A program made the position numbers and the translations under genes. Under the pieces are notes generated by a model. That model made no database searches. It saw nothing but the letters and a program-made list of their open reading frames with translations, and was not told the origin of the DNA. Below are positions 50,547 through 60,585 of a stretch of 64,000 nt of DNA, piece after piece. How positions within the stretch are numbered: the first letter of the stretch is position 1; every line of letters starts with the position of its first letter. Source of the DNA: Phycisphaerae bacterium (GTDB lineage Bacteria; Planctomycetota; Phycisphaerae; JAJVII01); contig JAJVII010000036.1 in assembly GCA_022072085.1 (NCBI GenBank), forward strand, positions 1-64,000. Reading direction: 5' to 3'.

Positions 50547-53156
50547 ATGAAGTTCAGGCTTGCTGCGTCCGTTGCGGTGGTGGTGCTGCTGGCGGTTGCG
50601 GAGGCCTCGATGGGCCAGCCGCCAGCCGGGCCCATTACCCTCCTTGACAACGACAGCTACCTGCGGCTGCACTTCACCTATCGCACGCCGCAGTGCCGGT
50701 CGGCCGACGGCGAGCTCTCACCGCTGATCGACCGCGGCGGCAAGCCCGTGCCGGAGTTGGCCTCGCCCCCGCCGCCAGCCGACTGGATGAAGCCCGACTT
50801 CGATGACTCGGCGTGGACGCGCGACCGCACGCCGGTCGAGCCGGGCATGCCCGACGGCTACACCTATGGCAGCATGGTCGCCTGGAACGCCGGGGTGACC
50901 AACTCGCTCATCTGCGCCCGCGGGCGTTTCGTCATCGACGACCCGTCCAAGGCAGGCGATCTGAAGCTCACGCTCCAGTACGTCGGCGGCGTTGTCGTCT
51001 ACGTCAACGGAGTCGAGGTGACACGGGTCGGCCTGCCGGCCGGCGCGTTGACGGCCGACACCAGCGCCGAGCCCTATCCCGACGATCTCTACACGCAGAA
51101 CGACGGCAGCTTCCTGGCGGACGTTCGCAAGGACCAGGCCGGCTTCGACCGCCGCTATCGCCGGCTCGCAGACGTTGCGATTCCCGCGGCCACGGTGCGC
51201 AAGGGCGTCAACGTGCTGGCCGTCGAGATCCACCGCGCACCGGTCAACGAGGGAGCAGCCAAGGCCAAGCGTTCGCCGGCCGGCGGCATGTCCATCGTGC
51301 CAGGTCTGTGGAACTACTGTGAACTTCGGGGCCTGAGCCTGACGGTGTCGGGCGGGGCGGCCGCCGCACCTGGCGTAGCCCGCCCGGCGGGCGTGCAGGT
51401 GTGGAGCTGCCAGCCTTACGACACGGTGACGGCGTTTGACTATGGCGACCCGGGCACGCCGGCGCCGCTGGCGATTACGGCTGCACGCAACGGCGTCTTC
51501 TCCGCGCGGCTGGTGGTCAGCGCCGCCGGCCCGATCGCCGGATTGAAGGCGGCGGCGAGCGAACTGGCAACGGCAGACGGCGCCAAGCTGGATCCTGGGG
51601 CGGTGCAGGTTCGTATCGCCATGCCGGCGACCGCCGACAAGTGCCGCGTGCCGGCGCATCGCTACGATGCGCTGCTGGACACGCTGCCGGCGGAGGTGCC
51701 CGTCGTCCGCTGCACCGTGCCGCGCGAGTCCACGCTTCGCAACGGTAACTTTGATGGACTTTCCGTCGACCGAAAGGGCCTGACGGCCGGCGCGCTGGCG
51801 CCGCTGTGGGTGACGATCCGCGTGCCGGCATCGGCCAGGCCGGGCGTCTATCGCGGGACGGTCACGGTGTCGGCGGACGGTTTGGCGGCGCCGGCCGTGC
51901 CGCTGAGCGTGACCGTGGTGGGCTGGACGCTGCCCGACGCCAAGAACCTGCGGGTATGCAACCTGGGGTTCAACTCGCCCGAGAGTCTGGCCCGGCACTA
52001 CGGCGTGCCTCTCTGGTCCGACCGCCACTTTGAGCTGATGGGCAAGTCGCTGGAGCTGATGGCCCAGGTGAACTCGCGGCAGGTGCTGGTGGACATGTCC
52101 ATCGATTTCTACGGCCTGGGCGGCAACCGCGAGTCGGTTGTCCGCTGGGTCGCCCAGCCGGACGGGTCGTACAAGTACGACTTCTCCGCGTTCGACAAGT
52201 TCATGGACACGGTTGCCGGGCATCTGGGCACGCCGAATCCGCTGCGGCTGAACTGCTGGGGCGAGTTGCGGCCGGGCTGGAAGCACGACGACTCGGGGCG
52301 GCTCGTGTCGCGGCTGGATCCGGCGACCGGCAAGTGCGAGCCGCTGCGGCAGCCGGAGCTGGGCACGCCCGAAAACCTGGAATTCTGGAAGCCGGTGCTG
52401 CTGGAGGTCCGGAACAAGCTGGCCGCCCGCGGCTGGGCGGGTGAGACTGTCTTCGGGCACAACAGCTACAACGCCCCGCCTAACCCGAAGATCGTCGGTG
52501 CGGCCTACGCGATCTGGCCGGACGCCGGATGGGGCTACACCGCCCACAACGGGCAGTTGAGCATGACATTCGCAACCGAGGAGAAGGGCGTCGGCATGCC
52601 GGCGAAATTCTCCGAGTGCGTCTGGACCCGCGGCAACCTGACGCCCCGCGGCTACAAGGCGCTGCTCAAGCCCCGCCCGGCTGTCTGGTGCTGGGCCTAT
52701 CGAAGCATCATGCGCGACTGGTCGGACCTGACGCTGCTGCGCGGCGTGGCGGAGGGGGCAATCCTGCGGGGGCATGACGGCGTCGGCCAGATGGGCGTCG
52801 ACATCTTCCCCGTGCCGGGACCCGGCGGGCGAAAGACATACATCGAAACCGACCGCGGCGGCCTGGGGCCGACGTGCAGCACGATGGCCATCCTTGCGCC
52901 GGGTCCGGACGGGCCGGTAGCCACCGAGCGGTACGAGATGCTCCGCGAGGGCATGCAGCTGGCCGAGGCGATCCTGTTCCTCCAGAAGTCGCTGGACGAC
53001 GGGAAACTCACCGGCGACCTGGCGGCCCGCATCAATCGCTGCCTGGACCAACGCGACATGGCGTTCATGTGGCAATGGCGCTCCGGCCGCGCCGAACGCG
53101 ACGCCGAGCTGCTGACGTTGGCGGCTGAAGCTTCCACGGCGATGGCCAAGCCATAG
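50547..53156 (+). CDS. Secreted glycoside-hydrolase-like protein (DUF4091/GH123-like C-terminal half)
   Basis: 869 residues, AAGGAG before the ATG, signal peptide MKFRLAASVAVVVLLAVAEASMG. Residues about 30-270 form a jelly-roll of the type found in hydrolases (FVIDDPSKAGDLKLTLQYVGGVVVYVNGVEV, RKGVNVLAVEIHRAP). About 300-470 are two beta domains (PASARPGVYRGTVTVSADG). The remainder is a TIM-barrel-like domain (LMAQVNSRQVLVDMSIDFYGLGGN) ending with the WCWAYRSIMRDW region, as in DUF4091 proteins. It is the only large plus-strand gene within the propeller array and converges on the lipoprotein at 53169 with 12 bp between. The substrate is unknown; catalytic acids cannot be assigned with confidence. 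Confidence 0.75.
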   Translation: MKFRLAASVAVVVLLAVAEASMGQPPAGPITLLDNDSYLRLHFTYRTPQCRSADGELSPLIDRGGKPVPELASPPPPADWMKPDFDDSAWTRDRTPVEPGMPDGYTYGSMVAWNAGVTNSLICARGRFVIDDPSKAGDLKLTLQYVGGVVVYVNGVEVTRVGLPAGALTADTSAEPYPDDLYTQNDGSFLADVRKDQAGFDRRYRRLADVAIPAATVRKGVNVLAVEIHRAPVNEGAAKAKRSPAGGMSIVPGLWNYCELRGLSLTVSGGAAAAPGVARPAGVQVWSCQPYDTVTAFDYGDPGTPAPLAITAARNGVFSARLVVSAAGPIAGLKAAASELATADGAKLDPGAVQVRIAMPATADKCRVPAHRYDALLDTLPAEVPVVRCTVPRESTLRNGNFDGLSVDRKGLTAGALAPLWVTIRVPASARPGVYRGTVTVSADGLAAPAVPLSVTVVGWTLPDAKNLRVCNLGFNSPESLARHYGVPLWSDRHFELMGKSLELMAQVNSRQVLVDMSIDFYGLGGNRESVVRWVAQPDGSYKYDFSAFDKFMDTVAGHLGTPNPLRLNCWGELRPGWKHDDSGRLVSRLDPATGKCEPLRQPELGTPENLEFWKPVLLEVRNKLAARGWAGETVFGHNSYNAPPNPKIVGAAYAIWPDAGWGYTAHNGQLSMTFATEEKGVGMPAKFSECVWTRGNLTPRGYKALLKPRPAVWCWAYRSIMRDWSDLTLLRGVAEGAILRGHDGVGQMGVDIFPVPGPGGRKTYIETDRGGLGPTCSTMAILAPGPDGPVATERYEMLREGMQLAEAILFLQKSLDDGKLTGDLAARINRCLDQRDMAFMWQWRSGRAERDAELLTLAAEASTAMAKP

Positions 53157-53168
53157 CGGCTGCGGGGG

Positions 53169-54566
53169 TCACCGGGCAGCCGGCGCGGTCGCCTCAGGCG
53201 TCGGGAGGCAGATGCGGCGCGGGCTGACGCGGAGGAGGGTGGCCTTGGCGGCGTCAAGCTTGGCAGGGTCGATTGCGCACAGGCCCCATGTCCCCTCGCG
53301 CCGGGCGGCGAAGTAGAGCTTGCCGTCGGCGCCCAGGGCCCCGCCGCCACACAACTCGACGGGCTTGCCGTCGGCGAAGGTCCGGCCCCGGTCCGCGACG
53401 CGGCCGCTGCGCGGGTCGTAGGTGAGCAGGCGGTCCTCGACCGCGTGGTAGAGCAGGCCGTCGCGCCCGAACACCAGCCCGCCGCAGTCGGGGCCGCCCC
53501 AGTTGCTTTCGCTCCAGGGCACGGCCCGTCCGTGGTCGATCACCGCCCCCCACTTGCCGACCGTCGCGTCGATCTCGACCAGGTGGCCGCCGCGCTGCCC
53601 GGTGAAGAACAGGTGCATCCCGTCGGGCGAGCGCGTGCCGGTCATCCACCAGTTCCGCCACTTGCCCGTGCCGCGCAGGTCGTAGGCATCCGGCGGGTCG
53701 GCCGGGAAGTCGCCCGGCGTCGTCAGGCCGCGGATGTTGTGCACGCGGCCGTCGGCCGGCGTGTAGACGCGGATGTCGCCGGTCGCGCCGTCGGGCATGT
53801 AGACGCGGCCATCCTTCACCACGCCGAGGTAGCGGGTCGAGCAGTCCACGCGGCTGGAGGCCAGGTCGATCACGGTCAGCCGCTTGAAATGCTCCTTCTC
53901 GGCGATGCGGCAGCGGACGAGGTAGCCTGTCGGCCAGGTCACGCCGTAGAGCGTGTTGCGGGCGTCGTCCAGGCAGCAGGTGATGATGCCCTCGTTGCGC
54001 TTGGCCCAGCCGAGGTCCTCGGTCTTGCCGGTGGCCGGGTCGTAGGCGAACCAGTGGCCGCCGGGATACTTCCGCGTCTGGTCGATGTCCTCGACCTTCA
54101 CGTGCGTTGCGCCGTAGACACGCCCGTCGGGGCCTTCGAAAAGTTGGGCGTGAATCTTGTCCTGGGCGAACTGCCAGCGGTCGGCGGGATACTGCCCATC
54201 CGCCCCGTCGCCCAGCAGCGTCGGATCAGCCAGCTTCGGCCCGCCGCCTTCGAGGGCGTTGGAGGACATCGTCGCGACGACGCGGGACCGGCCGCTCGAC
54301 GGGTCGAACTCGACCAGCCGGGCGACGCCGTAGCACGTGCCGACGTAAATCTTCCCGTTGCTGTGCCCGAGCATCGCATAGAAGACCGTGCGATTTACGG
54401 CCAGCGGGCGGAAGGCCAGGTCGATGCGGGTCGCGTTGGGCCGCGTCGCGGCGGCGGGGATCGGCGCGGCGATCAGCCCCGCCGTCGCGGGCGGAGCGGC
54501 CGGGCGGCAACCGGCAGCCAGGGGGGCGAATGTCATGAGGCACAGGCCCATCGTGGTGAATCGCAC
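53169..54566 (-). CDS. Beta-propeller lipoprotein at the end of operon 1
   Basis: 465 residues if started at the GTG at 54566, which has GGAGG five bases upstream; the ATG five codons later is too far from it. Lipoprotein signal ending LAAGC. The body has repeated propeller blades (GKIYVGTCYGVARLVEFDPSSGRS, GRVYGATHVKVEDIDQ, GRVYMPDGATGDIRVYTPADG, HLFFTGQRGGHLVEIDA, GLLYHAVEDRLLTYDPRSGRV, GKLYFAARREGTWGLCAIDP). It shares the fold theme of the tandem family but lacks the Ig-like segment and the C-x-C module, so it is not a truncated copy. It starts 17 bp after paralogue D and is last in that operon. Function unknown. Confidence 0.75.
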   Translation of the reverse strand: MRFTTMGLCLMTFAPLAAGCRPAAPPATAGLIAAPIPAAATRPNATRIDLAFRPLAVNRTVFYAMLGHSNGKIYVGTCYGVARLVEFDPSSGRSRVVATMSSNALEGGGPKLADPTLLGDGADGQYPADRWQFAQDKIHAQLFEGPDGRVYGATHVKVEDIDQTRKYPGGHWFAYDPATGKTEDLGWAKRNEGIITCCLDDARNTLYGVTWPTGYLVRCRIAEKEHFKRLTVIDLASSRVDCSTRYLGVVKDGRVYMPDGATGDIRVYTPADGRVHNIRGLTTPGDFPADPPDAYDLRGTGKWRNWWMTGTRSPDGMHLFFTGQRGGHLVEIDATVGKWGAVIDHGRAVPWSESNWGGPDCGGLVFGRDGLLYHAVEDRLLTYDPRSGRVADRGRTFADGKPVELCGGGALGADGKLYFAARREGTWGLCAIDPAKLDAAKATLLRVSPRRICLPTPEATAPAAR

Positions 54567-54583
54567 GGCGTCCTCCGGCGCGG

Positions 54584-57502
54584 TCAGGGGGTCGTTGCCC
54601 CGGCGTCGGGCACGTCCTTGAGGGCGACGCGGGCGGTGGCGTAGTAGTCCAGTTTCACGCTGACGACGCGGGCGTTGCCGATGTCCGAGACGAACAGGCG
54701 GCGGTCGGTGTCGACCGACGGGTGCTGGGGATCGAAGAACGCCACCTCGTCGCCGCCGATGGAGCGGGCGTGCGGCGGGGCGGCGGCGGCGATCAGCGGG
54801 ACGCCGTCGTCGGCGTTGCCGTAGTGCCCGATGCGGACGACGAGGTTGCCGGCCGGGTCGAGCACGGCGACGCTGTAGAGATCGGGCTCGGGGACGAAGC
54901 AGCGGCCGTAGTCGTCGGTGTGCATCGAGGTGTATTGGCACCAGCAGCCGCCGCCGGCCCGGTCGACGAACTTCGCCTGGTTGCCCGCGCCGCCGTAGAG
55001 CCAGAGGGCGTCGAGGATCCACGCCGGCCCGCCATAGAGCCCGTGGCTGATCTGCGGCGGGAAGTCCGGCCTGGCCTTGCCCTCCAGCGGCACGGGCACG
55101 TCCCATCCGCCGGCCACGAATTTCGCCGCACCGGGTCTGCTCTTGAAGACCACGCAGGAGGCGTCGTTGGGGTAGGGCTTCCCGTCGATCATCCGGCGCC
55201 CGGGCGTCATGACGTAGAGGTCGCCGGCGTGGTCCATGCCCAGGCCGAACACCTGGCGGCAGCCGGGCAGGGCGTCGGCGTGCAGCAGCTTGCCGTGCTT
55301 GTCCCAGACGTGGACTTCCCAGCCGATCGGCCGCCCGGGGTAGATCGGCGGCTTGTAGGTCGTCACCTCGCCGACGACGACCTCGTCGCTGCGTCGAGCG
55401 GCCTGGCCGGGGTTGTGGCAGGCGACCGCGACGCTGCCCGAGGGCGAGACGCAGATGCCGCCCATGATCCAGTAGCCCGGCTTGACCGAGGGCATCTCAA
55501 TGCCGCTGGTCACGCGGGCGAATCGGCCGGTGGCGTGCGGGCTGTATCCGACGCGCGGGCGGTCCACGCCGTAATCGAACGGCACTTCGCGCCAGGGGTT
55601 GGCGGACGGGTTGTAGCGGGCGACGATGTCCTCGGTTCGCACGTAGGCCAGCCCGTCGGCGTCGAAGGCGAGGTCCTCGCTGTGGAAGGGCATCTGCACC
55701 ACCGAGCACTTGCCGGCGGTCGGGTCGATTGCGACCAGGTCGTCGAAGCTCTTGGCGTTCAGCGTGTGGCTCTCGCCGAGGTAGACCTTGCCGTTGGCCT
55801 GGTCGGCGAAGGTCCGCACGCGTCCGTGGCGCGGCGGGATCAGTCGGCCGGTGCGGGCGATGACCTCGCGGGCGAAGTCGCGCTTGAGCGCGAACTTGCC
55901 GTCGCGCAGCTCGTAGATCTGCGGCAGGTAGAGTTCCCACCGCTCGCTGCGGTAGTTGGGCGGGGCCAGGGTCCAGAGTGTCGGCTGCGGGGCCCAACTA
56001 TCCAGTGCGACCTGGAAGTATTCATCCTTGTATCCGAACTCGCTGGAGGTCGGAGCCTCGGGCAGCGGCAGCGGGCACTGGAGGGTCACCTTTGGGTCCT
56101 CCAGTGACGCCAGCCGCGTCACCGTCGCCGGCACGGTCAGGCGGACGCGCTGCTTCTCGGCCAGCTCGGCCGCCCGGGCGTCCATCCGCGAGTTGCGATA
56201 CCACCAACTGAACAGGTAGATCTCGCCGGTGCGGTGGTCGATCGCGACCTGCACGGGCTTGGAGGCCTTGAGGCTCTTGAGCAGTTTGCCCGACGGGTCG
56301 AAGACCTGCACGCGGTCGTTGAGGTAGTCGGTGACGTAGACGCGGCCGGTCGCGTCGCAGGCGACGGAGGTGGGGAAGTCGAAGCGGTCGTCGCCGGCGC
56401 CCGCGCCGCCCCGGGTCATCGAGCCGGCGAAGACCTCGGCCTTGGCGTCGCGGCCGGCGTCCCAGGCGACCTTGGCCACGCCGTTGAGGGCGTCCAGCCG
56501 CCACGGGTTGGAGTAGTGGTAGCCGGCGATGTAGAGCGTCCTGCCGTCGGGGCTCAGGGCCGCCGACCGCGGATAGGCCTGGTAGATTCCGCCGACGAAC
56601 GTGTGCATCGTGCTCATCGGGATGTCGAAGCTCGTCCGCGCCCCGGTCAGCTCCGCGCCGCCGGTGTCGCCGTCGGACGACAGCCGGTTCAGCCTCTGGT
56701 GGACCAGGGCGATCCGCCCGCCGCGGACGGCGATGGCCGTCGCCGGGCTGCCGCCGGAGGAGTCGGGCCAGCCGACGCCGACGTCCAGGCCCTCGCTGGT
56801 CAGCAGCGTGTTCTGGTTGAGCCCGAACTTGGCGGGGTACTCCAGGCCGGTCTGGGGGAACGTTCGGCGGATGATCCCCCGGACCTTGTCGATGCGGTCG
56901 GAAGGGAAGGGGTAGATCGTCCGCACGTAGTTGCCGTCGTGGTCGAAGAGACGCAGGAAGCTCACCCCCGCGCCGTATTGGAAGACGTAGACGCCCTCGG
57001 GGGCGGCCGCCAGCAGTTGGCCGTCGCTGCGGTAGCAGACGGGCTTGAGCGGCGCGTCAGCCAGGCTCCGCTCGAAGCGCGGCTGAAGCCCCAGGCTGAC
57101 GCGGACGGTGCAGGCCGAGGGGTCGTCGACGTAGACGCCCTTGTCGTTCTTGCCGTCCCAGTGCAGCGTCTGCTCTCGCGACTCGCGGACCAGCGGGGCC
57201 GGGGCCGTCGGACCCAGCACGCCGGTCGCCAGGTGGCGGATGGTGCGGCCCCTGCCGTCCTCGATCGCCACGGTCACGTCGCACAGGGCCTTGGTCGCAA
57301 AGCGGATGGTGACGCGGTCGCCGTCGCGGGTGGCAGCCGGCGGGGTGGCGAACTCATAAACCGGCTCGCGCCGCAGCTGCCACTCGGGCAGCGCCGGCCC
57401 GTCGGCGAGGGACACGCCGGCGTTCAGCCCCGCGGCCAGTCCGACGAACGCCAGGAGCAGCCTTGCCCCTGGCCCGATTGCCGCAAGCGGCTTGGCTTTC
57501 AT
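54584..57502 (-). CDS. NHL-propeller family paralogue D
   Basis: 972 residues from the ATG at 57502 (GAGGG upstream). Signal peptide with hydrophobic core LLLAFVGLAAGLNAGVSLA. Ig-like segment ALCDVTVAIEDGRGRTIRHLA and LHWDGKNDKG. Blades GRVYVTDYLNDRVQVFD and GEIYLFSWW. It is the most divergent copy: the HHGG region reads YWIMGGICVSPSG without histidines, the C-x-C motif is CWC (853-855) in GGGCWCQYTSMHTDDYGRC, and AFFDPQHPSV replaces the usual A(C/Y)xVG loop. A further cysteine follows in GRCF. It ends 17 bp before the lipoprotein gene and begins 50 bp after paralogue C. Confidence 0.86.
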   Translation of the reverse strand: MKAKPLAAIGPGARLLLAFVGLAAGLNAGVSLADGPALPEWQLRREPVYEFATPPAATRDGDRVTIRFATKALCDVTVAIEDGRGRTIRHLATGVLGPTAPAPLVRESREQTLHWDGKNDKGVYVDDPSACTVRVSLGLQPRFERSLADAPLKPVCYRSDGQLLAAAPEGVYVFQYGAGVSFLRLFDHDGNYVRTIYPFPSDRIDKVRGIIRRTFPQTGLEYPAKFGLNQNTLLTSEGLDVGVGWPDSSGGSPATAIAVRGGRIALVHQRLNRLSSDGDTGGAELTGARTSFDIPMSTMHTFVGGIYQAYPRSAALSPDGRTLYIAGYHYSNPWRLDALNGVAKVAWDAGRDAKAEVFAGSMTRGGAGAGDDRFDFPTSVACDATGRVYVTDYLNDRVQVFDPSGKLLKSLKASKPVQVAIDHRTGEIYLFSWWYRNSRMDARAAELAEKQRVRLTVPATVTRLASLEDPKVTLQCPLPLPEAPTSSEFGYKDEYFQVALDSWAPQPTLWTLAPPNYRSERWELYLPQIYELRDGKFALKRDFAREVIARTGRLIPPRHGRVRTFADQANGKVYLGESHTLNAKSFDDLVAIDPTAGKCSVVQMPFHSEDLAFDADGLAYVRTEDIVARYNPSANPWREVPFDYGVDRPRVGYSPHATGRFARVTSGIEMPSVKPGYWIMGGICVSPSGSVAVACHNPGQAARRSDEVVVGEVTTYKPPIYPGRPIGWEVHVWDKHGKLLHADALPGCRQVFGLGMDHAGDLYVMTPGRRMIDGKPYPNDASCVVFKSRPGAAKFVAGGWDVPVPLEGKARPDFPPQISHGLYGGPAWILDALWLYGGAGNQAKFVDRAGGGCWCQYTSMHTDDYGRCFVPEPDLYSVAVLDPAGNLVVRIGHYGNADDGVPLIAAAAPPHARSIGGDEVAFFDPQHPSVDTDRRLFVSDIGNARVVSVKLDYYATARVALKDVPDAGATTP

Positions 57503-57552
57503 CTCGAAACCCTCGCGTCTGCTGGTCGACCGGTGGAGGCCTTCAACCGCTT

Positions 57553-60549
57553 CTACGGCCCGCCCGCTGCGGCGTCCTGCACGTCGGACAGGGCGATCGT
57601 CTCGTCGGCGTGGTAGCCGAGCTTCACGCTGAGCAGCCGGACGTTGCCCGGATCGGCGATGTAGAGGCGATGGTCGGTCCATGTCGCCAGGTAGGCGCCG
57701 TACATCAGCGCCACCTCGTCGCCGCCGACGGATCGCGGGTGCGGCGGGCCGCCGTCGGCGATCAGCGGCAGGCCGTCGTCCACGTTGCCGTATTGACCGA
57801 TGCGGGTGATCAGGTTGCCGGCCGAGTCGAGCACCGCGACGCTGTAGCGGTCCATCTCGGGCCCGAACGAGCGGGCGAAGTAGTCCAGCACGAAGCGGTC
57901 ATTCCAGCAGGCGCAGCCGACGCCGTAGTTCTTGCCGCCCCACCCGACGCCGGCGAACATCCAGTCGGCGCCCTCGACCCAGGCGGTGCCCTGCTGGGCG
58001 CCGACCAGGTCGGGCGATCGCTTGGGTTTGAGCGAGTCGGGCAGCGGCAGCGGGATCCTGTCGCTCATGCTCAGCACGCGGCCCTTGCCGGGGGGGAACC
58101 TGATGATCGTGCCGGCCATGTCGTTGAAGTGGCGCACGCCGTCGAAGATGCGGGCGGCGGCTGACAGGACGTAGATGTTGTCGTCGCGGTCGATCTCGAC
58201 GCCGTTGATGTCGCCCAGGCCCGGCGCGGCGTCCTCGTAGATCAACTGGCCGTGCTTGTTCCAGATATGGATGATGGCCCCGCCGCGGCCGCTCGATGGC
58301 ATGCGCCCGGGGTATTGCTTGACCTGGTAGGGCTTGCCCGCGAACACCTTGGGCTCCTCACCGAGCATCGGGGCGGGCTTGGCGTCGTAGTAGCCCGAGG
58401 CCACCAGGTTGCCCCGGGGCGAGAAGCCCATCCCGCCGTGATGCCAGAAGGCGTTCGACGGCATGACGATGCCAGAGGTGACATGCCCGTCGCGGCGGTC
58501 GGAACTGGAAGAGAACGCGACCTTGTCCAGGTCCTCGCCGTAGTCCCAGGGCACCTCGCGCCAGACGCGGAAGTTGCCTTCGCCGCGGATCGGGATATCC
58601 ACAAACTCCTGCGGGTCGTAGCGGGCGATCACCCGCTCGGTCCGCAGGGCGGCCAGACCATCGGGCGAGAAGGCCATGTCCTCGGCGTCAAACGGCAGCT
58701 CGACGCGGCTGGTTCGGCCGGTAGCCGGGTCGATGCGGATGAGGTCCTTGAAACTCTTGCCAACGCCGGCGTCGGACTCGCTGACGTAGAGCGTGCCGTT
58801 GGCGGGGTTGGCGTAGAGCCGTTGCCGCCAATAGGTCGGCGGGGCCGGCTTGATGATAAGCTTGCGGGCCTCGGTGGCGAAGTCGCGCACGACCGCCAGC
58901 TTGCCCTCCTTGAGCTGGAGGACCTGGACGCCGGGGTAGCTCTGCCTGCCCTGGTTGAGCACGCTGATGCGGGCCCAGTCGAAGGCCAGCCAGACCGTCA
59001 GCGGTTCGGCCCAGGTGTCGACCGCCGCCTCGAAGGGCGCCGGCGTGAGCAGGCCCCAACTGGCGATGGCGCGGTGCACGCCGGGCAGGTCCCAGCTCGC
59101 GATCTTCCGCGGGTTCTCGAACGGTCCGAACTGCGTGACCGTCCCTTTGCCGAACTGGTCGCCGAACTCCGAGACCACGGGCAGGCTGATGACGTAGATG
59201 TCGCCGGTCTTCTGGTGCACCTGGACGCGGCCGGGGCTCTCGGCGGCGAACGACTTGAGGAACTTGCCCTCGGGCGAGAATATCTGCACCCGCCCGACGG
59301 CGTGGTCGGCGACGTAGACGCGGCCCTGGGCGTCGACGGCCAGCGCGGAAATGAGCTTGAACTGCCCGTCGCCGGCGCCCTTCTTCCGCGGATCGGCGCT
59401 GCCCAGGAAGACGGCGGGCGGATCGTCGGCGTTCATGTCCACGCGGTAGACCAGCGGCACGGCGTCGAACTCGTTGAAGCCGACAATGTCGTGCGACGCC
59501 TTCTTCATCGTCGTGCCCAGGTAGCCGCCCAGGTACAGCCAACGCCCGTCCGGGCTCAGGGCGGCCGTCGTCGGATAGACCGGGCCGGTGTCAGTTCGGT
59601 CGATCTTGAACGCCAGGTCGACCTTCGGCCCGCGCAGCTTCATCCCGCCGCTGCTGCCGTCGGTCGCCAGGCGGTTGACGCTGTACATCGCCAGGGCGAT
59701 GCGGTCGGCCCGGACGACCATCGCCGTCGCGTCCACGCCGTGGTGGATGTCGTGGTAGATCGTGTCGATGACCGAGCGGTAGATGCCCTTGTCGGGGAAG
59801 TAAGTGATCGGCGTGCCGATCCGCCCGCTGGTGAGCATCGTCGCCTGCGACCAGTTGGTCTTGAGCGGCAGCTTCGGCCCGTCGGGATAGGTGTGCCAGA
59901 CCAGGCCGTCGACCGCCGTGAGCTTGTCGGCCGGCAGGGGGTAGACCGTCCGTTCGTAATCGCCCTGATGGCTGTAGAGGCGGAGGTGGTCGAAGCCGTT
60001 GCCCTCGTAGACGTAGACGCCCTCGGGGGCCGGCTCGAACAGGGGCTTGCGGCGGGCGATCCGCCGCTGCGGCTTCCAGTAGAGCGTCCGCTCGAAGCGC
60101 GGCGCCAGGCCCAGCGACACGCGGATGCGAAGTTGTTCGCGGGCGGTGACGTAGCGGCCCTGGTCGTCCTTGCTGTCCCAGGTCAGCGTCTGGACCTTGC
60201 TCGATTTCTGCAACGGCGGCGGGGCGTTGTCGCCCAGCACGCCGCTGGCCAGGTGGCGGACGATGTGGCCTTGCGTGTCCTCCACCGCGACGGTCACGTC
60301 GCACCAGCCCTTGCTGGCGAAGCGGATGGTCACCGTGTCGCCGCTGCGCGTGACGGCCGGCTTCTGGTCGAACTCGAAGACGGCCTCACGCTTCACCGTG
60401 AACGCGCCAGCCGGCTCGTCGGCGCTGGCCCGGGCGGGCGCGGAGAATGCGGCTGCCCCGGCCAGCAGGATTGCCAGAAGCCGGCAGCGCCGGCGCCGAG
60501 CGGCATGGTCGTTGCGAGTCGCGGATGCCGTGGTCGTCTGTCGGATCAT
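57553..60549 (-). CDS. NHL-propeller family paralogue C
   Basis: 998 residues with an Arg-rich n-region (AARRRRCRLLAILLAGAAAF) before the signal core; CAGGAA precedes the ATG. Ig-like segment with GWCDVTVAVEDTQGHIVRHLA (Trp in place of Leu) and LTWDSKDDQG. Blades GRVYVADHAVGRVQIFS, GDIYVISLPV and GTLYVSESDAG. FWHHGGMGFSPRGN keeps the His pair. C-x-C at 879-881 in GVGCACWNDRFVLDYFARSF, followed by SVGGDEVALMYGAYLATWTDHRLYIADPGN. The last 12 residues (SDVQDAAAGGP) are not shared. The gap to paralogue B is 36 bp. Confidence 0.86.
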   Translation of the reverse strand: MIRQTTTASATRNDHAARRRRCRLLAILLAGAAAFSAPARASADEPAGAFTVKREAVFEFDQKPAVTRSGDTVTIRFASKGWCDVTVAVEDTQGHIVRHLASGVLGDNAPPPLQKSSKVQTLTWDSKDDQGRYVTAREQLRIRVSLGLAPRFERTLYWKPQRRIARRKPLFEPAPEGVYVYEGNGFDHLRLYSHQGDYERTVYPLPADKLTAVDGLVWHTYPDGPKLPLKTNWSQATMLTSGRIGTPITYFPDKGIYRSVIDTIYHDIHHGVDATAMVVRADRIALAMYSVNRLATDGSSGGMKLRGPKVDLAFKIDRTDTGPVYPTTAALSPDGRWLYLGGYLGTTMKKASHDIVGFNEFDAVPLVYRVDMNADDPPAVFLGSADPRKKGAGDGQFKLISALAVDAQGRVYVADHAVGRVQIFSPEGKFLKSFAAESPGRVQVHQKTGDIYVISLPVVSEFGDQFGKGTVTQFGPFENPRKIASWDLPGVHRAIASWGLLTPAPFEAAVDTWAEPLTVWLAFDWARISVLNQGRQSYPGVQVLQLKEGKLAVVRDFATEARKLIIKPAPPTYWRQRLYANPANGTLYVSESDAGVGKSFKDLIRIDPATGRTSRVELPFDAEDMAFSPDGLAALRTERVIARYDPQEFVDIPIRGEGNFRVWREVPWDYGEDLDKVAFSSSSDRRDGHVTSGIVMPSNAFWHHGGMGFSPRGNLVASGYYDAKPAPMLGEEPKVFAGKPYQVKQYPGRMPSSGRGGAIIHIWNKHGQLIYEDAAPGLGDINGVEIDRDDNIYVLSAAARIFDGVRHFNDMAGTIIRFPPGKGRVLSMSDRIPLPLPDSLKPKRSPDLVGAQQGTAWVEGADWMFAGVGWGGKNYGVGCACWNDRFVLDYFARSFGPEMDRYSVAVLDSAGNLITRIGQYGNVDDGLPLIADGGPPHPRSVGGDEVALMYGAYLATWTDHRLYIADPGNVRLLSVKLGYHADETIALSDVQDAAAGGP

Positions 60550-60585
60550 GGAGAGTTCCTGTCTACGCCCGGCGTGCCGGGTCGG

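Noticed and set aside
53169-54566. Lipoprotein considered as a truncated copy of the propeller family
   Set aside because: It has its own lipoprotein signal and start, lacks the Ig-like and C-x-C modules, and its blades do not align with a fragment of the paralogues.
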